Assembly: GCF_000745235.1 (NCBI RefSeq)
Contig: NZ_JQNL01000001.1
Coordinates: 1,240,001 to 1,304,000, forward strand
DNA length: 64,000 bases
Direction of reading: 5' to 3'
From: Luteibacter mycovicinus
GTDB taxonomy: Bacteria; Pseudomonadota; Gammaproteobacteria; Xanthomonadales; Rhodanobacteraceae
Shown: positions 1 through 9,409 of the stretch, one piece after another
How positions within the stretch are numbered: position 1 is the stretch's first letter
How the letters are laid out: each line of letters begins with the position of its first letter
Position numbers and translations under genes: made by a program
The notes under the pieces: generated by a model
Database searches by the model: none
What the model was told of the DNA's origin: nothing
What the model saw: only the letters and a program-made list of their open reading frames with translations

Positions 1-1295
1 TCGGCGAAGCCCGACTCGAGCTGGCTCTGGTAATCGTCCCAGAGCGGCAGGCGCCAGGCGCGGTCGAGGGTGGACTCACCCGCGGCGAGCAGCTCGGCCG
101 AGAGCGACTCGTCCTTGGTCATCAGGCCGCTGGCATGCTTGCCCAGCGCGACGACGCAGGCGCCGGTGAGGGTGGCGGCATCGATCATGGTATGCGGGTC
201 GAAGCGCTTGCCGGTGTAGGTCAACGCGTCGCAGAGGATCAGGCGACCCTCGGCATCCGTGTTGAGCACTTCGATGGTGATGCCGGCGAGGCTGGTCAGC
301 ACGTCGCCCGGGCGATAGCTGTCACCGTCGGGCATGTTTTCGACGGCCGGGACGACGCAGACGAGGTTGACCGCGAGCTTGAGCTTCACCGCGGCGACGA
401 AGGCGCCGAGCACGCCGGCGGCGCCGCCCATGTCGAACTTCATTTCTTCCATGCCCGGACCCGGCTTGAGACTGATACCACCGGTGTCGAAGGTGATGCC
501 CTTGCCGACGAAGGCATACGGCTTGTCGCCGTCCTTGCCGCCGTTCCACTGCAGGATGATCAGGCGCGGCTGATTGGCCGAGCCGCGGGCAACGGCCAGC
601 AGCGAGCCGAAGCCTTCCCGTTCCATGTCGGCGCGGTCGAGGGCCTCGAAGGTGACGCCTTCATGAGCCTCGGCAAACGCCCTGGCCTGATCCGCGATGT
701 AGACCGGGTTGCAGATGTTGGGCGGCAGGTTGGCCAGTTCCTTGGCGTAGCGAACGCCTTCGGCGATCGCGCGGGCTTCGGCCAGGCCGGTCTCGCCATC
801 GGCCGGGCCGACCAGGTTCACCGTGCCGAGCTCCGGCAGCGCCTTGTCGCGCGGCTTGACGGTGGCGGTATAGCGGTAGGCGGCATGGTCGGTGGCCAGG
901 GCGGCGACACGGACGCGCCAGGCGGCGTCGCGACCCGGCACGTCGATTTCGGGCAGCCAGCTGGTGGCCTCGGTGACCGGCAGGCGACCGACGGCGCGGG
1001 CGGCTTCCAGGGTGACGCGCTGGTAGCGGGCGGCGTCGAACGTCTTCTGGGCGCCCAGGCCCACCACCAGCACGCGGGCGGCGGCGACACCGGCCGGGTG
1101 CAGCAGCGTGACGAGGTTGCCGACCTTGCCGGTGATGTCGCCAGCCTCGACCAGGCGTTTGATGGCGCCCTGACCGGCGGTGTCGATCCGCGCCGCGGCG
1201 CTGGTCAGGACACCGTTCTCGTAGACACCGACGACCGCGACCGGGGTGGCGGTCGATTCGGGAGCGCTGGAACCGAGGCTGAACTGAACTGACAT
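1..1295 (-). CDS. pepA: Leucyl aminopeptidase PepA (C-terminus cut by window edge)
   Basis: Cytosolic M17-family metallo-exopeptidase that removes N-terminal amino acids from peptides. The reading frame starts at ATG 1295 (MSVQFSLGS) and runs off the left edge after about 431 codons, so roughly the last 70 residues of a ~500-residue PepA are missing. The family signature NTDAEGRL is present, as is the upstream metal/active-site segment KGITFDTGG. The gene is head-to-head with lptF across a 97-bp gap (1296-1392), the usual gammaproteobacterial pepA/lptF arrangement. In some relatives PepA also binds DNA; nothing here tests that. Identity is very secure. Confidence 0.96.
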   Translation of the reverse strand, partial: MSVQFSLGSSAPESTATPVAVVGVYENGVLTSAAARIDTAGQGAIKRLVEAGDITGKVGNLVTLLHPAGVAAARVLVVGLGAQKTFDAARYQRVTLEAARAVGRLPVTEATSWLPEIDVPGRDAAWRVRVAALATDHAAYRYTATVKPRDKALPELGTVNLVGPADGETGLAEARAIAEGVRYAKELANLPPNICNPVYIADQARAFAEAHEGVTFEALDRADMEREGFGSLLAVARGSANQPRLIILQWNGGKDGDKPYAFVGKGITFDTGGISLKPGPGMEEMKFDMGGAAGVLGAFVAAVKLKLAVNLVCVVPAVENMPDGDSYRPGDVLTSLAGITIEVLNTDAEGRLILCDALTYTGKRFDPHTMIDAATLTGACVVALGKHASGLMTKDESLSAELLAAGESTLDRAWRLPLWDDYQSQLESGFA

Positions 1296-1392
1296 ATCTG
1301 ATGGTCCTGCAAAAGCCCGCCGGGGCCCGGACAGGCTAGACTTGTGGTTTGCCGGCCAGGACTGACGCGGCACGAACCGCCAATTCTACCAA

Positions 1393-2496
1393 ATGCTCAG
1401 CATCCTCGACCGCTATTTCCTGCGCGAACTTGCCTACGGTGTCATTGCGACGGCCGTGGTCCTGCTCGTCATCTTCTCCGGCGGCGCGTTTGCCAACGTC
1501 CTGCAGAAGGTCGCCAACGGCAGCATCCAGCCCTCCGTCATGTTCGAGGTGCTCGGCCTGCAGATGGTGGACCTGCTCTCCACGCTGCTGCCGATGTCCG
1601 CCTTCCTGGGCACCCTGATAGCCCTGGGTCGCATGTACCGCGAGAGCGAGATGCACGTCCTGGCCTCGTCCGGCATGGGTCCGCGCGGCATGCTGCGCCC
1701 GGTCACCCTGCTGGCGGTCGTCGCCACCATCGTGGTCGGCCTGGTCTCGCTCTGGCTGGGGCCGCTGTCGGCACGCACCGCCGACCAGGTCATCGCGGCG
1801 GCGAACAAGTCCGTGATCGCCGCCGGCCTCGACGCCGGTCGCTTCACCGAACTGCCCGGCAAGGGCGGCATCATCTTCGTCGACACCCTGAGCCGTGACG
1901 GCACGGTACTGGGCAAGACCTTCCTGGCTACCGACCGCACCGACAGCGACGGCAACCCGCAGGTCCGTGTGGTCAGCGCCAAGAGCGGTCGCATGTACCA
2001 GGAGAGCGACGGCCAGAACCGTTTCCTCGCCCTGTACGACGGCTGGCAGTTCGAGGTGCCGCTGGCGGCCGACAACTGGCGCCGCATGAAGTACGAGCGT
2101 AACGACGCCTCGCTGTCGTCCATCGTCGACGACGACGAGGACACCGATCCCGCTCACGAATCCACCATGTCGCAGCTGATCAAGGCGGGCACGCCGGACG
2201 CCCTCGGCGAGATCGTCTCCCGCTTCGCCGCGCCGGTCAGCACCCTCGTCCTGATGATGATGGTGCTGCCGATGTCAAAGCAGGCCCCGCGCGACGCCCG
2301 ATACGGCCGCCTGCTGATCGCCGTGCTCACTTACTTCCTCTATGTCATCTGGCAGCTGATCGCCCGCGCCCAGATCATCAAGGGCCACCTGCACACCTCC
2401 GTGCCCGTGTGGATCCTGCACGTGGTCGTATTCGGTGTGGCCGCCTGGTACTTCTGGAAGCAGAACACGCCGCGTCGCGTGAAGGGAGCCGCGTAA
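1393..2496 (+). CDS. lptF: LPS export ABC transporter permease LptF
   Basis: Inner-membrane half of the LptB2FG transporter that extracts lipopolysaccharide from the inner membrane and passes it to LptC/LptA. It is 367 residues long, as usual for the family. The N-terminus (MLSILDRYFLRELAYG) is typical of YjgP/YjgQ permeases. Three N-terminal membrane segments are followed by a large periplasmic jellyroll-like domain (about residues 120-260) and three C-terminal membrane segments. The stop codon overlaps the lptG start by one base (TAATG), so the two are translationally coupled. Its promoter must lie in the 97-bp gap shared with pepA. Confidence 0.96.
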   Translation: MLSILDRYFLRELAYGVIATAVVLLVIFSGGAFANVLQKVANGSIQPSVMFEVLGLQMVDLLSTLLPMSAFLGTLIALGRMYRESEMHVLASSGMGPRGMLRPVTLLAVVATIVVGLVSLWLGPLSARTADQVIAAANKSVIAAGLDAGRFTELPGKGGIIFVDTLSRDGTVLGKTFLATDRTDSDGNPQVRVVSAKSGRMYQESDGQNRFLALYDGWQFEVPLAADNWRRMKYERNDASLSSIVDDDEDTDPAHESTMSQLIKAGTPDALGEIVSRFAAPVSTLVLMMMVLPMSKQAPRDARYGRLLIAVLTYFLYVIWQLIARAQIIKGHLHTSVPVWILHVVVFGVAAWYFWKQNTPRRVKGAA

Positions 2497-3593
2497 TGGC
2501 CACCCTCACCGTCAAGCGCGCCGACCGCCTGATCGCCATGAGCGTACTCGGCACGCTGCTGCTGGTCTGGCTGGTGCTGGCCGGTTTCGATTCGCTGCTG
2601 CAGTTCGTGCGCCAGCTGGGCAACATCGGCAAGAACGGCTTCTCGCTGTACGACGCCATCGCCTACATCATGCTGACGCTGCCGCGCCGGCTCTATCAGA
2701 TGTTCAGCAACGCCGCACTGATCGGCGGCCTGCTCGGCCTGGGCGGACTTGCCGCCACCGGTGAGCTGACCGCCCTGCGCGCGGCCGGCATGTCCAAGCT
2801 GCGTATCGCCGGATCGGCGGCGGGCGTCATCGCCGTGCTGACTCTCGCCGTCGTGGTGATGGGCGAAACCGCCGCCCCCTACGGCGACCAGCATGCGCAG
2901 GCCATCCAGGTACGCATGCGCTCGAGCAATCTCGGCTCGACCAGCAGCGGCCTGTGGGCGCGTGACGGCGGCAGGATCATCAACGCCAAGTCGGCCATCG
3001 CCGTGCAGGACGGTGACCGCACCACGGTGAAACTCGTCGACGTACGCGTCTACAGCTTCACGCCGGACGGGCAGCTGTCGGTCTTCTCGCATGGCGACAG
3101 CGCCACGCATGACGGCAACAAGTGGATCATGAGCAAGGTCCGCACGACGACGCTCGACGACCAGGGTACGCACTCGACCAACCAGGACACGCAGACCTGG
3201 GCCTCGCGCCTGAATCCGCATGTGCTGGAGCAGTCGGTGATCCACCCCGAGTACCTGTCCATGGCCGATCTGCGGCGCAACATCCGCTACCTCGACAACA
3301 ACGGCCAGAACTCGGGCGTGTACGCCGTCGCGTTCTGGGGTCGCGCGCTGTTCGCCCTCAACACGCTGGTGCTGGTGTTGTGCGCCATGCCGTTCGCCTT
3401 CGGCTCGCTGCGTTCCGGTGGCCTCGGCAAGCGCCTCTTCATCGGCATCATCCTCGCGATCGGCTGGTACTTCCTGCAGGGTGCGATGGTCAACTTCGGC
3501 ACCGTCTACGGCATGCCGCCGCTGCTGGCCAACCTGTTACCGACGACGCTGCTGGTCGCAGGCGCCCTCGCCTACTTCAGACGATTCGGCTAG
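2496..3593 (+). CDS. lptG: LPS export ABC transporter permease LptG
   Basis: Partner permease of LptF in the LptB2FG lipopolysaccharide exporter. The ATG at 2496 overlaps the lptF stop codon and gives 365 residues; an upstream in-frame start at 2409 lies wholly inside lptF and was not used. Membrane segments occur at both ends, with a periplasmic domain between. The segment LTLPRRLYQMFSNAALIGGL, typical of LptG, lies near residue 60. The gene converges on the following sensor kinase with only 11 bp between stop codons. Confidence 0.96.
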   Translation: MATLTVKRADRLIAMSVLGTLLLVWLVLAGFDSLLQFVRQLGNIGKNGFSLYDAIAYIMLTLPRRLYQMFSNAALIGGLLGLGGLAATGELTALRAAGMSKLRIAGSAAGVIAVLTLAVVVMGETAAPYGDQHAQAIQVRMRSSNLGSTSSGLWARDGGRIINAKSAIAVQDGDRTTVKLVDVRVYSFTPDGQLSVFSHGDSATHDGNKWIMSKVRTTTLDDQGTHSTNQDTQTWASRLNPHVLEQSVIHPEYLSMADLRRNIRYLDNNGQNSGVYAVAFWGRALFALNTLVLVLCAMPFAFGSLRSGGLGKRLFIGIILAIGWYFLQGAMVNFGTVYGMPPLLANLLPTTLLVAGALAYFRRFG

Positions 3594-3604
3594 CGCACCA
3601 CACC

Positions 3605-6600
3605 TCAGGACGCCGCCGCGAGCGGCGTCCTGCACACACGCTCGAGCACGGCGTCCATCTCATCGCCACTCATGGGTTTGCGTAGGAGCGCATCCATGCC
3701 CGCCTCGCGTATCGCGCTGACCTCGTCCCCCGCCGAACGTGCCGTCACGGCGACGATCGGCAGGCTCGCCATCGCTTCGATGCGGCGGACCATCCGGGCG
3801 ATCTGAAAGCCATCGACCAGCGGGAGGTCGAGATCGAGCAGAAGGACGTCGTAGCGGCCGGCCGACAATTCGCTCATCGCGGCGAGGCCATCGCTCACCG
3901 CGGCGACCAGATGGCCGCGCGCCCGGAGCAGGTTCGCGATCACTTCCGAAACCACGGGGTCGTCCTCGACGAGCAGCACGCGCCACCCGCCCGGCGTTCC
4001 GATCGACGAGGGCGCGGGCATGCAGGTGTGACCCGCGCAGGCGCACGGCTGCATCGGCAGGCTCACCGTGAAACGGGTGCCGCAGCCCGGTTCGCTCGCC
4101 ACCTCGATCGATCCACCCATCAGCGCGACCAGCTCCTGGCAGATGGCGAGGCCGAGTCCCGATCCTTCCGCGCGCCGCGGGGAGGCACCCTGCTCGAACC
4201 GGGAATACAGCCGGGCGCGAAGTTCAGCCGACATGCCCGGCCCGGTGTCGGACACCGTCATGATGAGCGAGCCGGCGCATGCGGACAGCGCGACGGATAC
4301 CCCACCCGCTTCCGTGAACTTCACCGCGTTGTTCACCAGATTCTGCAGTACCTGACGCAGGCGGACCGCGTCGCCGCGCAGCGTCGCGGGCACGGCGGCG
4401 TCCACACTGACGGTCAGTGCGAGTCCTTTCTCACGCGCTCTCGTCGCGGCGAGGGCCACCACCTCGTCCGCGACCGATCGCATGGACACGCAGTCCGACT
4501 CGAGCACCAGTCGCCGCGATTCGATGCGGGCGATGTCGAGCGCATCGTTGACCAGACGCAACAACGTGTCGCCCGAGCGCCGCACCGCATCGACATAGCC
4601 GCGCTGCGCGTCATCGAGCGGCGTACGCGCCAGCAGCTCGGCCATGCCGAGCACGCCGGTCATGGGAGTGCGTATTTCATGACCCAGGGTCGCCATGAAT
4701 TCCGTCTTCGCCGCGCTCGCCTCCTCGGCCATGCGTCGCTGATGTTCGGCAAGCCGCATGCGCATCGCCTGACGCACACGCCTCCGGGTCCCGCGCAGCA
4801 CCGCGACGACCGCGGCCGTCGCGAGCAGCGCGTATCCGACCCATGCCCACCAGCGCTGCCATGGCGGCGCTTCCATCACCACGACAAAGGCGGCGGGAAG
4901 CGCCGGGCTGAGCTCGTCGCGGCCGGCGCCCGTGATCGACATGGCATACCTGCCTGCCGGCAAACCCTCGAAAACGCGCTCCCCGTCGCTGGCCACCCGA
5001 ACGGGCGAGGCGTCATCGTCGCGGCGAACCTCGAACCTGACGTGGTTGCGATCCGGGTGGACGAACGAGAGGACGCGCGCGGAGAGACGCGGCTCGCGAT
5101 CGTCCCACGCCAGGTTCAGGGTGCCGTTTTCGATGGGCAGGACTTCACGTCGACCGTGACGCGACACCGTCGCGCCCAGTACGGTGATGGTCGGGCGGCG
5201 GACGTGATCGCGCTGCGCGTCGGGACGAAACCCGACGAGGCCGGCGAGCGTCCCGCCATACATGCTGCCGTCGTCGAGCAGCACCGTGGTGGCGTGAGTG
5301 AACTCCCCGCTTGCAAGGCCGTCGGCCATGCCGAACGAGCGGAAGCGGCCATGCTCGGGGTCGAAACGCCACACGCCTGTCTGACCGTACAACCAGAGCC
5401 GTCCGCCACGGTCACGACGCAGGTTGAGGATCTCGGTGGAGGGGAAGCCTTCGGCGCCACCGATGTGTCTGTCGCGTACGGCGCTCGCGCCCTGCCAGTG
5501 GAACCGCTCGAGCGCGTCGGGCCGGACCACCCAGAAGCCGTCGCCGTCAGGTTCGAACGCGTTGATCCTCCCGCGCGCGACGCCTTCGATGAAACGCATC
5601 TCTCCCGTCGCGCGGTCCTGCCTGGCCAGGCCGGCCAGGCTCGCCTGCCAGAGGTCGCCGTCGACCATTTCGATCTGGCGCGTATCGGCCCAGCCCCTCG
5701 GCGTCTCGGCGAAGCGAACGCGCGCTGCATGGCCGAGGTCGGCATCGACCCGGAACAGGCCGGCATCCAGTGCGGCGACGAACACGTCACCGCCCGGCCC
5801 GGAAGCCATGGTCGTGACCGGGCGATCGATCGTGCTGCGCAGAACGGGCTGGGCGGTTCGTCCGCGGCCGACGGTGAGACCGTCCACGGTACCGATCAGC
5901 AGCCGCTGCCCCGGCAGCGCGAGCAGCGACTGGATGCGCGGCGCACCGAGTTCAAATCCGGGCGATGTGTGCCCGGTCGCCGGATCGAACCCGCGGATCC
6001 ACCCACGCAAGCCGCCCACCCACAGGCCTCCCCCTTCGCGCGCCGCGACCGCGGTCACCGTGCGGCCGGGGAAGGTGTGCGGGTCGGTGGCGACATGGGA
6101 AAAACGGGTGAAGTCGTCCCACGAGGGACCCAGATACGCCAGTCCGCCATCGCTCAGCGCGAACCAGAGGCCGTGCTCCCGATCCTCCAGCATGCCGCGC
6201 ACGGTGCGGCCAGGGAGACCGCCTGCGGCGGTCCAGGAACCAGCCACGTCATGCATCCGGTCGAATCGGTCGAGCATCGAGAGACCCTGCGCCGATGCGA
6301 TCCAGAGAATGCCGTGACTGTCGGCCAGCGTGCCGAACACTCTGCCTGCGGCGACACGGCGTTCGCGCACGGGACGCGCGTCGGCGGTCAGACGAAACAG
6401 GCCGCGATCGGTGGCGATCCGCAGTTCCGCCGGGCCGCCCCCGATACCCTGCACGCGCACCGGGCTGCCGTCCGTGAACGCGCGTGGCGACACCCTGCCG
6501 TCGCTGTCCGCCACGAACAGGCCGGTATCTGCGCCAATCCACAGGCGCCCGTCGTCGGCGACATGCAATGCGTTGACCGCGCCGCCCCGGAGGTCGCCCA

Positions 6601-7108
6601 CTCGCTCCGGGGCGCTTCCGTCGGCGCGCATGCGATCGAGACCTTTCGCCGAACCGACCCAGATAGCGCCATCGGGCGTCTGCGCGATCGCGCGGACGTC
6701 GTCGCTGGTCAACCCGTCGCGCCACTGCACGAAGACGCCGGTGTCGGGATCGTAGCGGCCCAGACCCGTCTCGGCTCCGCCCATCCAGATCCTGTCGTCA
6801 TGGTCGACGAAGAGCACCGACAAGCCGCCCGTCGGCATCGCGTGTTCCCGGCGAGGCCCGATGCGCGGGACGGTGAATTCCACGCCGTCGAACCGCGACA
6901 ACCCGGCGGCGGTGGCCACCCAGATGAATCCGCGCGCATCCTGCACCACGGCCTGCACCTTGCTGCTGGGCAAGCCCTCGTGCAAGCCGTAACTGCGGAA
7001 CTGGGGGGTGGGGATCGGCGCCGTCGTGAGGGCTGCCGATGTGGGGATGGCCACGCCCATGAGGATCGTGACCACGAGAATCCATCTCGCGAAGAGCGTG
7101 TGGTGCAT
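3605..7108 (-). CDS. Beta-propeller hybrid sensor histidine kinase/response regulator
   Basis: Membrane-bound hybrid two-component sensor of 1167 residues. The start at ATG 7108 (MHHTLFARW) has AGGA nine bases upstream and opens a signal peptide; upstream in-frame starts run into the divergent GTPase gene. The periplasmic part shows repeated two-component-propeller units (IWVATAAGLSRFDG, IWMGGAETGLGRYD, IWVGSAKGLDRM) and ends in a Y_Y_Y-like domain. A membrane helix (about 740-760) leads to a HisKA domain with His810 in the LGHEIRTPM motif, an HATPase domain with GSGLGLAICQ, and one C-terminal receiver whose phospho-acceptor Asp lies in the LLLDLDLP segment. There is no DNA-binding output domain, unlike classical HTCS proteins, so a separate partner is inferred. 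The ligand is unknown. Confidence 0.9.
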   Translation of the reverse strand: MHHTLFARWILVVTILMGVAIPTSAALTTAPIPTPQFRSYGLHEGLPSSKVQAVVQDARGFIWVATAAGLSRFDGVEFTVPRIGPRREHAMPTGGLSVLFVDHDDRIWMGGAETGLGRYDPDTGVFVQWRDGLTSDDVRAIAQTPDGAIWVGSAKGLDRMRADGSAPERVGDLRGGAVNALHVADDGRLWIGADTGLFVADSDGRVSPRAFTDGSPVRVQGIGGGPAELRIATDRGLFRLTADARPVRERRVAAGRVFGTLADSHGILWIASAQGLSMLDRFDRMHDVAGSWTAAGGLPGRTVRGMLEDREHGLWFALSDGGLAYLGPSWDDFTRFSHVATDPHTFPGRTVTAVAAREGGGLWVGGLRGWIRGFDPATGHTSPGFELGAPRIQSLLALPGQRLLIGTVDGLTVGRGRTAQPVLRSTIDRPVTTMASGPGGDVFVAALDAGLFRVDADLGHAARVRFAETPRGWADTRQIEMVDGDLWQASLAGLARQDRATGEMRFIEGVARGRINAFEPDGDGFWVVRPDALERFHWQGASAVRDRHIGGAEGFPSTEILNLRRDRGGRLWLYGQTGVWRFDPEHGRFRSFGMADGLASGEFTHATTVLLDDGSMYGGTLAGLVGFRPDAQRDHVRRPTITVLGATVSRHGRREVLPIENGTLNLAWDDREPRLSARVLSFVHPDRNHVRFEVRRDDDASPVRVASDGERVFEGLPAGRYAMSITGAGRDELSPALPAAFVVVMEAPPWQRWWAWVGYALLATAAVVAVLRGTRRRVRQAMRMRLAEHQRRMAEEASAAKTEFMATLGHEIRTPMTGVLGMAELLARTPLDDAQRGYVDAVRRSGDTLLRLVNDALDIARIESRRLVLESDCVSMRSVADEVVALAATRAREKGLALTVSVDAAVPATLRGDAVRLRQVLQNLVNNAVKFTEAGGVSVALSACAGSLIMTVSDTGPGMSAELRARLYSRFEQGASPRRAEGSGLGLAICQELVALMGGSIEVASEPGCGTRFTVSLPMQPCACAGHTCMPAPSSIGTPGGWRVLLVEDDPVVSEVIANLLRARGHLVAAVSDGLAAMSELSAGRYDVLLLDLDLPLVDGFQIARMVRRIEAMASLPIVAVTARSAGDEVSAIREAGMDALLRKPMSGDEMDAVLERVCRTPLAAAS

Positions 7109-7223
7109 ACGCCGGGTTCCTGGTTCGAACCCGATCATGGCATGCGGCTGAAGCTTTCCGCACGACTTGACGTCCCGACGGACTGTAGGCATGAACCGCT
7201 GCGCTTGCCCGTAGAATGGCCGC

Positions 7224-8678
7224 ATGTCACGCCGCCTGCGCCTCCTCATCGCCGCCATCGGCTTCGCCGCCCTCGCCTGGTTGCTGCTGGCGGCGATCGA
7301 CCGCGGACTGGCGCTGGCCCAGCGTTTCATGGGTTTGCCGGAGGGCATGCGCTGGCTGCTGGGCATCGCCATCGCGATCCTCGCGGGCGGCGGCATCGCG
7401 GTCGGCTTCTGGTGGCTGCGTCCCCGCAGACCTCGTGGACCGGTGGTCGCACCGGACCGTGCATCGCTGGAAGCGCGCCTGCAGACGCTTCGTGAATCCG
7501 GCTCCGAGGTTGAGGAAATTCGCAGCGAACTCGGCGAACTCGACCGGCGTCGCGCCAGCGAGAAACTCTACGTCGCGGTCTTCGGCGAGATATCCACGGG
7601 CAAGTCGTCGCTCATCGCCGCGCTGATACCGGACGCGCGCCCGGACAGCGACGTGCGCGGCGGCACGACACGTGAGGTGACGCACTTCGAGGGGGCCATG
7701 CCTCGCGGTGGGGAATGGACGCTCGCGGACGTCCCCGGTTCGGCCGAAGCGGACGGCGACGCACGCGAACGCATGGCACGCGACGAGGCGTTGCGTGCGC
7801 ACGCCGTCGTGTACGTCTGCGCCGGCGACCTCACGCGCACGCAGGGCGACGAACTGCGCTGGCTGGGCGACTTCGGCAAGCCGCTGGTGCTTGCGATCAA
7901 CAAGGCGGACCAGTGGTCGCCGGAAGACCGTGAGCGCATCGTGCGGCAGGTGCGCAGCCAGACGACCGGAATTCCCGACGCCGTCGTCGCGATCAGTGCG
8001 GGGGGCGAGGAGCGTTTCACCCGCCGTCTCGCCGATGGCACGACCGAGGACGTCACACGCCGACGCAAGCCTGACGTCGATGCCCTCGTGGACGCCATCG
8101 CGCGGCTTGTCGCGCCGGGTGCGCAGGGCCTCGAGGCGCTTCGCGAAAACGCGGTGCTCGCACGTGTCCACGAACGTACCGGTGAGTACGAAAAAGCCCA
8201 CCGAGCCGCGGAAGCCGATCGTATCGTCGCGCGCTACGCGCGACGCGCCATCGTCGGCGCGATGGCCGCCGTCGCACCCGGCACCGACCTCGTGATTCAG
8301 GGCGCTCTGGCGGCAAGCCTCGTGCGGGCCCTGGCGGACCTGTACGGCGTCAACGTCACCGACGTCGACGTCGACAATCTCCTGCGACAGGCCCGCATGA
8401 CCTTGCGAACCGGCACATCGATCGTGCTTGCGGTGGCCGGAAACGCGCTCAAGGCGTTTCCGGGGCTGGGAACGCTGGGCGGTGGCGTGCTGCACGCCTT
8501 CGCCTATGCCCTGATCTTCGACAGCCTCGGCCGTGCGCTGGCCGCCACGCTTGCCGAACGCCATACCCTCGACCAGGCCGATGCGGGAGAGCGCATGCGT
8601 GAGTTGCTCGGCGACGCCAGCGGCTCGCGGCTCCGCCGGCTGGCCGAACTCACCGGCGACGCCTTGCGGGATCGTTAA
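7224..8678 (+). CDS. Membrane-anchored P-loop GTPase with DUF697-like C-terminal domain
   Basis: A 484-residue protein with two N-terminal membrane helices (about residues 8-28 and 43-63), a short coiled region, and an Era/YcjX-like GTPase domain. The P-loop is GEISTGKS at 121-128, the G3 motif reads DVPGS, and G4 reads NKAD. The C-terminal part, rich in Ala/Gly/Leu with the pattern APGTDLVIQGALAASLV, resembles DUF697 domains of YcjF-type proteins. The cellular role is not known. A second, related GTPase lies 1.9 kb downstream on the same strand, beyond yceI-cybB-yceI. The start ATG at 7224 fits the 115-bp gap from the divergent kinase. Confidence 0.85.
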   Translation: MSRRLRLLIAAIGFAALAWLLLAAIDRGLALAQRFMGLPEGMRWLLGIAIAILAGGGIAVGFWWLRPRRPRGPVVAPDRASLEARLQTLRESGSEVEEIRSELGELDRRRASEKLYVAVFGEISTGKSSLIAALIPDARPDSDVRGGTTREVTHFEGAMPRGGEWTLADVPGSAEADGDARERMARDEALRAHAVVYVCAGDLTRTQGDELRWLGDFGKPLVLAINKADQWSPEDRERIVRQVRSQTTGIPDAVVAISAGGEERFTRRLADGTTEDVTRRRKPDVDALVDAIARLVAPGAQGLEALRENAVLARVHERTGEYEKAHRAAEADRIVARYARRAIVGAMAAVAPGTDLVIQGALAASLVRALADLYGVNVTDVDVDNLLRQARMTLRTGTSIVLAVAGNALKAFPGLGTLGGGVLHAFAYALIFDSLGRALAATLAERHTLDQADAGERMRELLGDASGSRLRRLAELTGDALRDR

Positions 8679-8782
8679 GTGAACGATGCGTTCGCGACGG
8701 GCGGGCTGACAAGCGACGCCCGCTCGGCCACACTGCCTCGTATCGGCCGCGGCGCGGCCCTCGTCCGGAACCGGCTCCCCTC

Positions 8783-9409
8783 ATGCGAAACGCCCGCTTC
8801 CTGCCAGCTGTCCTCTTCGCGATCGCGCCCCTGTATGCGCATGGCGCGACCACGGCTTACCGGATCGATCCGGTGCACAGCCAGGTCGTGTTCAACGTCG
8901 AGCACAACGGCTTCTCGCGATCCTTTGGCCGACTGAAAGTCACCGAGGGCACCGTGCGCTTCGATCCGGACGACTGGTCGAAGTCCTCGGTCGACGCGAC
9001 CATCGATCTCGCCTCCGTCGACATGGGCGACGCCGAGTGGAACAAGGCGGTACGTGGTGCGTCACTGCTCGACAGCGACCGCGCGAAAACCGCGCATTAC
9101 GTCAGTGACTCGGTCGAAAAGAAAACCGACGACGATGGCATCGTCCACGGCAAGCTCACCCTGCGTGGCAAGACGCTGCCCCTCGATCTTCCGTTCCGGG
9201 TGAACCGTATCGGCAAGACCATTTACGGCTTGCACACCGTGGCCGGCTTCTCGTCCACCGTGACGCTCGATCGCGCGGCGTACGGAATGACTTCGAACAA
9301 GAATTCCATCGGCAATGACGTCAGTGTATGGCTCGAGATCGAAGCCATCCGTGGCGGCGACGCCCAGACCCGCTCCGACAAGGAAACCCCCGATGCCCCT
9401 GCGCAGTGA
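8783..9409 (+). CDS. YceI-family periplasmic protein (first copy)
   Basis: A 208-residue protein with a cleavable signal peptide (MRNARFLPAVLFAIAPLYAHG). The YceI lipocalin-like beta-barrel follows: the start YRIDPVHSQVVFNVEHNGFS is characteristic, and the repeat of the fold carries LTLRGKTLPLDLPF. YceI proteins bind isoprenoid-like lipids in known structures; the physiological ligand here is unknown. The C-terminal tail (DAQTRSDKETPDAPAQ) is hydrophilic and overlaps the following cytochrome b561 gene by 17 bp. With that gene and the second yceI it forms the frequent yceI-cytochrome b561-yceI module. Confidence 0.9.
   Translation: MRNARFLPAVLFAIAPLYAHGATTAYRIDPVHSQVVFNVEHNGFSRSFGRLKVTEGTVRFDPDDWSKSSVDATIDLASVDMGDAEWNKAVRGASLLDSDRAKTAHYVSDSVEKKTDDDGIVHGKLTLRGKTLPLDLPFRVNRIGKTIYGLHTVAGFSSTVTLDRAAYGMTSNKNSIGNDVSVWLEIEAIRGGDAQTRSDKETPDAPAQ

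Noticed and set aside
135..1292. Long + strand open frame opposite pepA
   Set aside because: Antisense shadow; the minus-strand frame has complete M17 signatures and continues off the window edge.
3911..7495. Very long open frame (over 1100 codons) on the + strand opposite the propeller kinase
   Set aside because: It is the antisense shadow of a well-supported kinase gene in high-GC DNA. Its composition (rich in Arg, His, Gly) shows no domain, and it overlaps the next real gene's start.
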